Source: Propionibacteriaceae bacterium AM104-82 (GTDB lineage Bacteria > Actinomycetota > Actinomycetes > Propionibacteriales > Propionibacteriaceae). Taken from it: DNA of 42,768 bases. The notes beneath the pieces are model-generated. The model was not told the DNA's origin. It searched no databases and was given only the letters and a program-made list of their open reading frames with translations. Shown piece after piece: positions 23,310 through 31,900 of the stretch. A program made the translations under genes and the position numbers. The DNA lies in NCBI GenBank assembly GCA_027658995.1, contig JAQDQK010000028.1, positions 1 to 42,768 on the forward strand, given 5' to 3'. Position 1 is the stretch's first letter; each line of letters opens with the position of its first letter.

Positions 23310-24052
23310 GACTCAACGTGAAGGTGTGGCGCCAGGAGGGCCCCACCGTCAAGGGCCGTTTCGAGGAGCACCAGATCGACGGCGTCGAGCCGCAACTGTC
23401 GGTGCTCGAACTGCTCGACGCGCTCAACGAGCAGTTGATCGACTCCGATCAGGAGCCCGTGGCTTTCGAGTCGGACTGCCGCGAGGGCATCTGCGGCGCG
23501 TGTGGCGTGACGGTCGACGGCGACGTGCACGGCCCAGAGGACAACGTGCCGAGCTGTCACCAGCGGCTGATCCACTACGCGGATGGGTCGACCATCCGGA
23601 TCGAGCCGCTGCGCGCCGGCGCGTTTCCCGTGCTGCGGGACCTGATCGTCGACCGGGGAGGCCTCGACGACGTGATCCGCGCGGGCGGACACGTCGCCGT
23701 CAACGCCGGCACCGCCCCGGACGCCGACGACCTGCCGATCCGGTCGCTGGTCGCCGAGGAATCCCTCGACTTCGCCGCGTGCATCGGCTGCGGCGCGTGC
23801 GTCGCGGCCTGCCCGAACGGATCGGCCCACCTGTTCACGGGGGCGAAGCTGACGCACCTGTCGCTGCTGCCGATCCCCGCGCAGGAGCGCAGCAGGCGGG
23901 CGACCACGATGATCGCCGAGGCCGACGAGCTGTTCGGGCCCTGCTCGCTGTACGGGGAGTGCGCGCAGGCCTGCCCCGCGGGCATCCCGCTGACGGCGAT
24001 CGCGGCGGTCAACCACGAGCGGTTCCTGGCGGGCATGCGCCGCCGGCTGTGA
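23306..24052 (+). CDS. sdhB: Succinate dehydrogenase / fumarate reductase iron-sulfur subunit
   Basis: A 248-residue protein with three Fe-S centres. CREGICGACG plus CHQ ligates the [2Fe-2S] cluster; CIGCGACVAACP ligates the [4Fe-4S] cluster; CSLYGECAQACPAGI holds the third (three- or four-iron) cluster. It transfers electrons between SdhA and the quinone site in SdhC. The ATG overlaps the stop of sdhA by 4 bases and has GAGGAG upstream, so the sdhCAB genes form one tightly coupled operon. Gene order C-A-B is typical of this actinobacterial type. Confidence 0.95.
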   Translation: MRLNVKVWRQEGPTVKGRFEEHQIDGVEPQLSVLELLDALNEQLIDSDQEPVAFESDCREGICGACGVTVDGDVHGPEDNVPSCHQRLIHYADGSTIRIEPLRAGAFPVLRDLIVDRGGLDDVIRAGGHVAVNAGTAPDADDLPIRSLVAEESLDFAACIGCGACVAACPNGSAHLFTGAKLTHLSLLPIPAQERSRRATTMIAEADELFGPCSLYGECAQACPAGIPLTAIAAVNHERFLAGMRRRL

Positions 24053-24137
24053 GCTGAGCGGGCGAGCCGTCGACCCCGCCTACCTTCCCCTTCGGGCCGT
24101 GTGGGCGCCCCCGGCTGATAACTCAGAATCGGTGGGC

Positions 24138-24143
24138 TAGCCT
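24138..24143 (+). promoter_or_regulatory. -10 box of a leaderless promoter (TAGCCT, 6 bases before ATG)
   Basis: TAGCCT, then CGGCCC and the ATG at 24150; no ribosome site is visible. Confidence 0.45.
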
Positions 24144-24149
24144 CGGCCC

Positions 24150-24956
24150 ATGAGCGTGCCCGCGAACCTTCCGCCGCCTCCGCGTCACGTGGTGCGCCGG
24201 AGGTGGGGCGCGGTCGTCGTGCGTGACGACACAGGCGGGCCCGAGTTCGTCTACCACTCGGGCGGCCGCTGGCCCGCCAGTTACACGGCGCGCAACGAGT
24301 TCTCGGGGAAGCCCGGCCCGCGGACCTGGGAGGAGGTCGCGCTTGGCATCGGCCTGCCCATCGCCGCCGTGGTGGCGGTCAACACGCTGCTGCTCCCCTT
24401 CTGGCTCATCGTCCCGATCGTGGTGGCGACGACACTCGGGGTCCTCGGCATGCGGGTCCTCGCCCGGCGCGCGACGACCGCGCGACGCCTCGACCGGGGC
24501 AAGGCCATCCGACAACTCGTCCTGACCGGAAACGACGACCTGATCGAGGCGGCGATCGGCACCGTCATCGCGATGGACTCCGACCCGCGCGACGCGGCCC
24601 GCCTGATCGCCGAACTGGACGACGCCTGGCAGGCCGCCGAGCGCAGCAGCGCCACGGAGAAGGCGGGGATCATCGCGGCGCTGCGCCAGACCGCGGCGGA
24701 CTTCCCCACCACCGACGACGGCGTCGCGCAGGTGCGCAAGGAACTGGCAGTGCTTCGTCGATCGCTCGCGGCCCTCGACCGCGCCCAGCAGGCGCTGGAC
24801 GCCACCACCTCGACCGCCGACATGGTCGACCCGCCACAACCGCCCGCCTCGCTCGGCCTGCTACGGGCCGCGTCCCAGGGCATCACGGAGGACGCCCAGG
24901 TCGTGCTGGAGGTGGCGGAAGAGCAGAGCGCCCTCAAGCGCGGCGAGCCGCGCTGA
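24150..24956 (+). CDS. Hypothetical membrane protein with helical C-terminal region
   Basis: A 268-residue protein I do not recognise. Residues 1-60 are basic and polar (RHVVRRRWGAVVVRDDTGGPEFVYHS may form a small beta domain). Two membrane helices are seen at about 67-85 and 87-105 (VALGIGLPIAAVVAVNTLLL; WLIVPIVVATTLGVLGMRVL), and the remainder (105-268) is a long, charged, Ala-rich helical region with coiled-coil character. It follows the sdh operon by 97 bases but has its own promoter. Function unknown. Confidence 0.65.
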   Translation: MSVPANLPPPPRHVVRRRWGAVVVRDDTGGPEFVYHSGGRWPASYTARNEFSGKPGPRTWEEVALGIGLPIAAVVAVNTLLLPFWLIVPIVVATTLGVLGMRVLARRATTARRLDRGKAIRQLVLTGNDDLIEAAIGTVIAMDSDPRDAARLIAELDDAWQAAERSSATEKAGIIAALRQTAADFPTTDDGVAQVRKELAVLRRSLAALDRAQQALDATTSTADMVDPPQPPASLGLLRAASQGITEDAQVVLEVAEEQSALKRGEPR

Positions 24957-25125
24957 GGAGCGTGTTCACCTTTCCGTGTTGTTCAGGCAACGCGAACACC
25001 ATGGCTTTCCTGAACGCGTCGTCCCCACCCGCGCGCTCGTGGCTCGATGCGCTTGGCGCAGGGATCGACGACTCCTTCGGATAGAGGACTGACGCGCCGG
25101 CCGGCTCGTCGTGAACACTGGTGCC

Positions 25126-25632
25126 ATGACGATCCACAGCAGCCACCCGTTCCTGCCACCGCCGGAGGAGCGTGACCCGCTGCGTCGCCTGCGGGGACGG
25201 ATGCCTGCGCCGGTCACGATCTGGGCAAGCGGTTCGGGGTCGCGACGCGACGGGTGGACGATCTCGTCGATGCTGGTCGCCGACGGGGACCCCGGCGAGT
25301 TGATCGCGTTGGTCAACGAGGACGCGGACTGGTGGGACCTGTTCCGGGAGACGGGATCGGCCACGGTCAACGTGCTCGGGGCGGGGCAGAGTTACCTGTC
25401 GGAGGTCTTCGCGCGGGTCGCCCCGTCGCCGGGAGGGCCGTTCCGCACCGGCGAGTGGACCGACGCCGAGCACGGCCCGAGGGTCGCCGGGGCCTCCGCT
25501 TGGGTCGGGGTCCGGTTGGTCGACGCCGAACCGGAGCACGCCGGTTGGGGGTTGTTGGTGCGGGCGAGGATCGAGTCGATCGACCTGGCCGACGTCGCCC
25601 CGCTGCGTCACCAGGGCGGCCAGTACAGCTAG
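25126..25632 (+). CDS. Flavin reductase family (FMN-binding split barrel) protein
   Basis: A 168-residue protein of the flavin reductase-like split-barrel family. It has PAPVTIWASGSGSRRDGWTI near residues 27-46 and TVNVLGAGQSYLSEVFARVAP near 82-103 (the NVL... and F(A/S) stretch that binds the flavin in this family). Start is set at the ATG 25126; no clear ribosome site is seen, and AACACT six bases before the ATG is a weak leaderless -10. The reductase would supply reduced FMN to a partner such as a monooxygenase; the LLM-type enzyme at 3844 is distant, so no partner can be named. Confidence 0.75.
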   Translation: MTIHSSHPFLPPPEERDPLRRLRGRMPAPVTIWASGSGSRRDGWTISSMLVADGDPGELIALVNEDADWWDLFRETGSATVNVLGAGQSYLSEVFARVAPSPGGPFRTGEWTDAEHGPRVAGASAWVGVRLVDAEPEHAGWGLLVRARIESIDLADVAPLRHQGGQYS

Positions 25633-26417
25633 GCCATTGGACGCACCGCGCGCCCACCGCTGGGTGAGCCATGCGGGACGCGCCAGCGACCCGCATCGGT
25701 CGAAGCCTCGCGACGTTGCCGGGGTCCTGAGCCAGGTCCGCGCGCTGGGCCGGAGGGTTTCGACGCACCGCGCGAGCACCGCTGGGTGAGCCATGCGGGA
25801 CGCGTCAGCGGCCCGCCTCGGTCGAAGCCTCGCGACGTTTTCGGCTACTTGGGTCGAGTTTCTGCGCATGTCGCGAGGGTTTCGACGCACCGCGCGACTA
25901 CGTCGGCGGGCTGGCTCAACCAGCGCGTCGCACCGCGCGACCACCGCTGGGTGAGCCATGCGGGACGCGCCAGCGGCCCGCATCGGTCGAAGCCTCGCGA
26001 CGATTTCCAGGGTCCTGAGCCAACTCTGCGCGCATGGGCCGGAGGGTTTCGACGCACCGCGCGACTTCGTCGGCGGGCTGGCTCAACCAGCGGGTCGGCC
26101 GAAGACTCGTGACATTGAACGGCTACCGGGCCAGGTCTCCGCGCCTCGAGACGTTCCCGCCTCGGGTGTGCTCGTTGGTGGCCGGAGCGACGACCGTTCC
26201 CTGAGGAGGGCGCCCCGCGCCCGTGTCGAAGGGTCCGCATCCACAAGGCAGACCCCGCTCGGCGATCGGAGGCTTCGACAAGCTCAGCCAACGGTGCCCC
26301 CGTCGGCGCGCTTGTCCAGGGGGTTTCGACGCACCGCGCGACTCCGTCGGCGGGCTGGCTCAACCAGCGCGACACGGCACCCGACTACGTCGCGGGCTGG
26401 CTCAACCGACAGCTGGC
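25633..26417. repeat. Intergenic repeat array between convergent genes, two variant elements
   Basis: No gene is present. Three copies of a CCGCTGGGTGAGCCATGCGGGACGCG-type element (quoted here in part; about 25655-25712, 25777-25835, 25943-26000) alternate with elements with borders GGTTTCGACGCACCGCGCGAC and GGCTGGCTCAACCAGCG (about 25879-25928, 26045-26094, 26321-26370). The latter have a central CGAC-TTC-GTCG-like core (CGACTACGTCG and CGACTCCGTCG in the variants). The array ends at the sortase stop codon. Confidence 0.8.
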
Positions 26418-27353
26418 TCAGCCGGCGCGGCGGGCCTGGGTGTTGGACCGGCGGCGGGCCTTTGCGCGGCCGCTCCAGGCGACCACCGTGATGAAGGCCA
26501 CCACCGCGGCTCCCAGTGGCACTGTCCACCACGGGAAGCCGGGGATCTGGGGGCGCTGGCCGGCACGCTCGAGGTCCTCGATCGGCGTCGGGGTGATCCG
26601 CTCGGCGGTCACCAGATAGCGGTGCGAGTTGATGCCCAACGGCGTGCAGGTCACCAACGTCACGAGGTCCTCCCCGTACCTCGGGACCAACGCCTGGGTC
26701 TTGTCCGGCTCGATCGTCTGGGTGTCGATCACCTGATACGTCAGGACCTCACCGAACACCTCGATCGTGAACGTGTCCCCGACCTTCAGCTCGCCCAGGT
26801 TGTCGAACAGCGTCGCCGATGGCAGCCCTCGATGCGCCGTCAACACCGAGTGCTGCGACTTCCCACCGACCGGGAGCGAGGTTCCCTCGAGATGCCCAAC
26901 ACCCTTGGTGAGCGTCTGATCGGAGGTGCCGTGGTAGATCGGGAGATCGACGTAGATCGCGTCGATCCGCAGCCGACCGATGTTCCCCGCACCTGCGTCC
27001 AGGATCGACCAGTAGTCCAGCGACGACGTCGACGTGCCCGAGCCCTCGGGGACGTTCGACCCGGGCGACAGCAGCGCCCCACCCGTCAGCGCGTCGTTGT
27101 ACTCCCGGGCCTTGGCGATCTCGGAATTCAGGCGGGACGAGGGCTCGTGACTCACGCTCGAGGAGAGGTCACGGATCACCAACGACTGGTAGTACTGCGC
27201 GAACCAACTGGCGACGCTCGGGTACAGCATCACCAGGACGCCCACCAGCCCGACCAACGCCAGCCCCGAGTTGAACCAGGGCATACACCATCGTCGGCGT
27301 CGGTCGGGCGGCTCCGGCCGGGGGGTATGCCGGAGATCAGGGGAGGCGGTCAC
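26418..27353 (-). CDS. Class C (pilus) sortase
   Basis: A 311-residue membrane protein with an N-terminal helix (about 25-50) and a C-terminal helix (about 272-292), as class C sortases have. The active site is HRG (VLTAHRGL, His about 169), TLVTCTP (Cys) and the arginine of INSHRYLV. The GTG start at 27353 has AAGG six bases upstream. It joins pilin subunits at their LPLTG motifs and lysines in the extracellular space. The stop codon, in GGCTGAGCC, is part of the neighbouring repeat border. The gene is separated from the pilin gene by a strong hairpin, so less sortase than pilin is expected. Confidence 0.93.
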   Translation of the reverse strand: MTASPDLRHTPRPEPPDRRRRWCMPWFNSGLALVGLVGVLVMLYPSVASWFAQYYQSLVIRDLSSSVSHEPSSRLNSEIAKAREYNDALTGGALLSPGSNVPEGSGTSTSSLDYWSILDAGAGNIGRLRIDAIYVDLPIYHGTSDQTLTKGVGHLEGTSLPVGGKSQHSVLTAHRGLPSATLFDNLGELKVGDTFTIEVFGEVLTYQVIDTQTIEPDKTQALVPRYGEDLVTLVTCTPLGINSHRYLVTAERITPTPIEDLERAGQRPQIPGFPWWTVPLGAAVVAFITVVAWSGRAKARRRSNTQARRAG

Positions 27354-27370
27354 GGGGGGCCTTCTTCGTG

Positions 27371-27401
27371 CGACGGGGAGGGACTGAGTCCCTCCCCGTC
27401 G
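27371..27401 (-). terminator. Attenuator-like hairpin between pilin and sortase genes
   Basis: A 13-bp perfect stem CGACGGGGAGGGA / TCCCTCCCCGTCG with the 5-base loop CTGAG (plus-strand view). On the minus strand it lies 17 bases after the pilin stop and just ahead of the sortase ribosome site. No U-tract follows, so partial termination or blocked read-through and RNA protection are both possible. Confidence 0.7.
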
Positions 27402-27418
27402 CGTTGGTTGAATATCGA

Positions 27419-28849
27419 TCAGTTGGTCGACTGGCGACGACGCGCCGCGCCCACCGCGATCGCGCCAACGGCGACGATCACCATCGCCAGGCCGGTGCCA
27501 CCGAAGACGGCGGCACCCACGCCACCGGTCAACGGAAGGGTCGGCCCGGGCTGCTTGGTGTTCTGGATCGGGTCGATGAGCACCGAGACGGGGGTCTCGG
27601 AGTCGGCCAGGACGGTCACCTGGGTCCAGGCATCCTCACCGGTGGGGGTGATGTAGCCAGCGGGGGCCTTGGTCTCCTTCAGCCAGTACGTCCTCGAGGA
27701 TCCCTCGGTCAGGCCGGCCCACAGTCCCTCGATGGTGAGGGTGCCGTCGTCGCCGGTCACGAACCGGGTGTCACTCAGGGCGTCGTCCCGGTCGCCGTAG
27801 AGCTCGAACTCGGCACCCTCCAGCGTCTGATCGGAGTTGGTGGCGTTGACCTTGGTCACCTTGATCGAGCCGAACCACACCTCGGGCTCGGTGGTGTCGA
27901 CGTCGGTGTCGTTGGTGTTGACGTTGGCGATGTTGTCGATGAAGACGGTGTCGCCCAGGGTCTCGACCTTCGTGTCGTAGGTGACGACGACGTCCTGGTC
28001 GGCGACCAGCTTCGCGAGGCCGGTCTCGGTGAAGGTCACCACGACCGTCGGGCCGGGGCTCGTGCCGGGGTCGATCGTGAAGTCCTCGTCCTCGAGCGTG
28101 ACGCCCTCGATGGTGACGGTGACGTCATCCTCGGTGATCGAGAGGCGCGGGTCGAACTCGTCGGTGATCTCGAACTTCTTGTACGTGTCGCCGGTGGCGA
28201 GGGCAGGGACCGGCGCAGTGACGGTCCAGGTCACGGTGCTGCCCTCGACGAGCGCATGGCCAGGGTCCGCGACCGTCTTGGTCGGCTCGGTCTCGTTCAG
28301 CACGTTCTTCGGGTAGACGTGCACGTCGTACAGCCACTGGTTGGCCGCAGGGAAGGGCACCGAGACCAGGAACGGCGCGACCTTCGAGATGATGTTGTTC
28401 GTCCCGGAGTCGGTCTCGGTCACGAGGTACAGGCCGAAGTCGAGGTCGTCGAACGAGGCGGTCCCGTCCGCCACGGTCACCTCGGCATCGGCGGTGCCCG
28501 CCGTGAAGCCGTCCTGGCCGATATCGCCAGGCTCGAGACCGTTGATCAGGTCCCAGCCCTCGCTGGTGGTCAGGTCGATGGGGGTGCCGTCATGGCTGAT
28601 CCGCTGGATGGTGAAGGTGACGCCCTCCAACGGGGTGGGCAGGCTCGTCCTGGGCGTGCCGTCGTGCGGGTCGCCGTCGCCGCCGGGATCGCCGACGTGC
28701 TTGTGCACGTACAGGTTGCCCGTCTCGTCCGGGTCGATATTGCCGGGCGCGGCGTGAGCCGTCCCTGCTCCCAGGATTCCCGCCGCGGCTAGAGCGAATG
28801 CCCCCACGCCGGCAGCGAGTCGCCAAAGAGACGATTTCCTCTCAAACAT
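27419..28849 (-). CDS. Isopeptide-forming major (shaft) pilin, LPxTG anchored
   Basis: A 476-residue pilin. The start at 28849 has GTAGGAAC upstream and gives a signal peptide (about 1-33, ends TAHA). The pilin motif WLYDVHVYPKN lies at about 172-182, with K181 as the likely linking lysine. Isopeptide domains follow: GSIKVTKVNATN starts the last domain and YWLKETKAPAGY is its E-box. LPLTG is at 438-442, then a hydrophobic stretch and RRR tail. Unlike the tip protein it has no cysteine. It is the middle gene of the tip-shaft-sortase operon on the minus strand and should form the shaft polymer by sortase-linked lysines. Confidence 0.93.
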   Translation of the reverse strand: MFERKSSLWRLAAGVGAFALAAAGILGAGTAHAAPGNIDPDETGNLYVHKHVGDPGGDGDPHDGTPRTSLPTPLEGVTFTIQRISHDGTPIDLTTSEGWDLINGLEPGDIGQDGFTAGTADAEVTVADGTASFDDLDFGLYLVTETDSGTNNIISKVAPFLVSVPFPAANQWLYDVHVYPKNVLNETEPTKTVADPGHALVEGSTVTWTVTAPVPALATGDTYKKFEITDEFDPRLSITEDDVTVTIEGVTLEDEDFTIDPGTSPGPTVVVTFTETGLAKLVADQDVVVTYDTKVETLGDTVFIDNIANVNTNDTDVDTTEPEVWFGSIKVTKVNATNSDQTLEGAEFELYGDRDDALSDTRFVTGDDGTLTIEGLWAGLTEGSSRTYWLKETKAPAGYITPTGEDAWTQVTVLADSETPVSVLIDPIQNTKQPGPTLPLTGGVGAAVFGGTGLAMVIVAVGAIAVGAARRRQSTN

Positions 28850-28917
28850 GCCAGTTCCTACTTTCTCTGCTGCGGCCGGGCGGCCGGACAGGTTCTTGGT
28901 GTGTGCCGCGGGGCGCA

Positions 28918-31900
28918 TCAGACGGCCCGGGCGAATCGACGACGGGCTGCGTAGCCCACCGCGGCGAGCAGGGCGACGACGGCTCCCGCGAGGATGATCT
29001 GGTCCCGCCCGATGCCACCGGTGAGCGGCAACTCCGGTCCGTCATGTGGCAGGTTCTCGATGGCGTCCAGTTCGGCGGACAGCGTCGCGTCATCTCCGAT
29101 GCCGATCGTGAAGTGATGCTCGGTGGCGTCGAGGACATAGCCGGGCGGGGCTTTCGTCTCGACCAGCGTGTAGGAGCCCCACTCGAGGTCGTTGACCACG
29201 AACACCCCCGCGCCGGGATGCTTGTCGGCATCCAGGCACTCGTCCGCGTCGGTCGCGATGCAGTCCTCGATCGCGATGCTCTCCCCGGCGGGGCCGGTGA
29301 GGCTCCACTCGGAGCCGGCGAGCAGCGTGCCGGAACCGTCGACCTTCGTCCACCCGGCCGAGCCGAGGATCCGCTCGTTGCCGACGGCTCCGAACCCGCG
29401 GGTCTCCGAGACGTTGGTCGCGTCGATCGTGAACGGGATCGACTCATCGCTGGCCGTGTACCCCTCCGGCGCGGTCTTCTCCGTCAGCGTGTAGTCGCCC
29501 CAGGCGAGCCCATCGATGCTGAACTGGCCGGCATCCGGGTCCTGGTCGGTGAACGGGTCGTCCGTGCAGGTCCCGACGCAGTCGACGATGTCACGCGTGG
29601 CGTCGCCCGGACCCTCCAGCGTCCACACCGACCCGGCCAACAGCGACTGATCGGTCGCGTCCACCTTGCTCCACTCGATGGCGCCCGTCTTGCGGTCGTT
29701 GTCCTGCGCGCCCTTGGCGACATCCACGCTCGCCTCGGCGACGGTGAAGGTGAAGCTCACACCGCCGACGTAGCCGGTCGGGGCGGTCGTCTCGGTGACG
29801 GTGTAGTCGCCCCAGAGCAGATCCGTGAGGGCGAACTCGCCCTCGGCAGGATCGGTGTCCGGCCCAGCGGCGCAGTCGGCCGGATCGTCGCTGACGCAGT
29901 CCGTGACGAGCTGACCCGGCGCGGGGAAGCTCGGGCCGGTGATCGTCCACTCCGAGCCGGCCAGCAGTGACTCGTCGGTCGCGTCGACCTTGCTCCAGGT
30001 CACGGAGCCGAGCACCTGCTTGGTGGTGTTGGTCACCGTCACGGTGCCAAGATCCTGCTTCGCGGAGACGACAGCGGCCGAGAAGCCTGCCTCGCCGTCC
30101 CACTGGTGGGAGTGGTCGTCGGCGACAGGCCACTGGGCACGAGTCTCGCTCGTCACCGCGCAACTCGCGCCGAGCGGAATCCCGGCGGCGTCGGTCGACG
30201 CCCAGGTCGCGCCCACCGCGATCGGCCCCCACGTCCCGTTGACGTTCTCGGTGCCGAGGGTGCAGGTCCAGCCACCGGAGTAGGTGAGCGTGTCATCGGC
30301 CGTGCTTCCCGTCGCGAGTTGCTTGGTGACCTGGAAGTTGCCGTACACCCGCTCCACCGCATTCGAGACGGTGACGCTGGAGGTCGTCGCGTTGGCGATG
30401 GTCACCGGGCCGGTCACCGTCGGCGTGGCCCACGTCCAGGACGAGTTCGGGAGACCGCCGGTCGGCGTGGTCTCCGTGACGGTGCACGACGCGTTGGCGG
30501 GAATGGCATCGGGTGCAGGCGAGCCGGCCGCTGCGGTGAGCACCGCGGCTCCCGAACCCTGCCTCACCCAGGTGCCGGACGCGACAGTCTCGTCGTCGAG
30601 GGAACAGGTGTAGCCGCCCTGGAAGTTCACGCTCGCGCCGAAGGTCTGCGCGTTGGTATCGGCAAAGGCCTTGGTGATGGCCAGGGAGCCGACCTGGCTC
30701 TCCTCGTTCTTGAAGGTACAGGTGACGTTCTGGCCGATGCCGATGCCCGGGATGGTGACCTTCTTGCCAGTCAGGTCGAACGTTGTGCCGTCGACGTCAC
30801 AGGTCAGGTCGGCCAGGCTCCACCCGGCTCGATCTTCGATCTCGGTCAGGACCGCGGTGGCGGTGTCGTCGGCCTCAGTGAAGTTGAGCGTCCACTTCGC
30901 CTGGCCGACCGCGTTGGTGTCATAGTTCGTCGGATCCTGCGAGTCCGCGCCGGTGCTGGTCAGCCCGAACTCCCAGCCCGGGGCGGGAGCGTAGGCCCCG
31001 CCGTACGGCTTGGCCTGCTTCTCGACGGTGACGCTCGCCTCACACTTCAGACCCTGAGCGAAGGAGTTGAGCACCCCCTCCAGATCGGCCCAGCCGGCCG
31101 TGATGAAGTCGAAGTCGTTCAGCGAATCGCCGGGCGAGTACTTGTTCGGGCCCGAGATCGCTCCGAGGTTGGCATCCGACAGGTCGTCGCCGATGCCGAC
31201 GGTAATGATGCGGGCCCCGGTCTTCTTGAGGGCATTGGAGGAGAAGACCGACTTCTCCAGTTCGCCGGTGGTGGTGTCACCCGTGTTCCCAGGGTTGTTG
31301 TTCCCGCTCATGTACAGCGTCGGGTTGCCGTCGGTCAGGACGAAGACGATGTCGTAGCCCTTGCGCTGTCCGTTCTCCATGTAGCCCTGCGAGGTCACCC
31401 ACAGGCCCCGATCCCAGTTGGTGCCTCCGTTGGCCGAGAAGTCGGCGGTCTGACCTGTGTCATCGGTGGCGTACAACTCCTTGACCACTGCGGCCTCCGC
31501 AGCCGTCTCGACGCTGAGCGGAGTCGCCTGGTTTGCGATGCCTCCCGGGCTCGACTCGGCGAAGCTGATCAAAGCCACAGACGAGGGGGTGCCGACCAGG
31601 CCGTCCACGAGGGCCGTCGTGGCCTGCGCCAGGTTGTTCCGATAGCTGTTGACGGATCCCGAGGTATCCAGGAGGACGGCGACCTTGACGCCGGCCGAAC
31701 ACGTCTGGTTGAGCAGGGGGTTGATGGCGCGGTTCGCGATCACGGTGCGGTCGGGTGAGGCCGAGTCCGCGGGCACCGTGACGCTGCCGCCTGCGGTAGG
31801 CAACGTCGTCTGGATCCGATAGGGACCAGTCCACAGGCTCGTGATCGGCGCGCCGAGGTGGGTCGCGGCGTCGGATCCAGGCGCGGCCGGCAGTTCCGTG

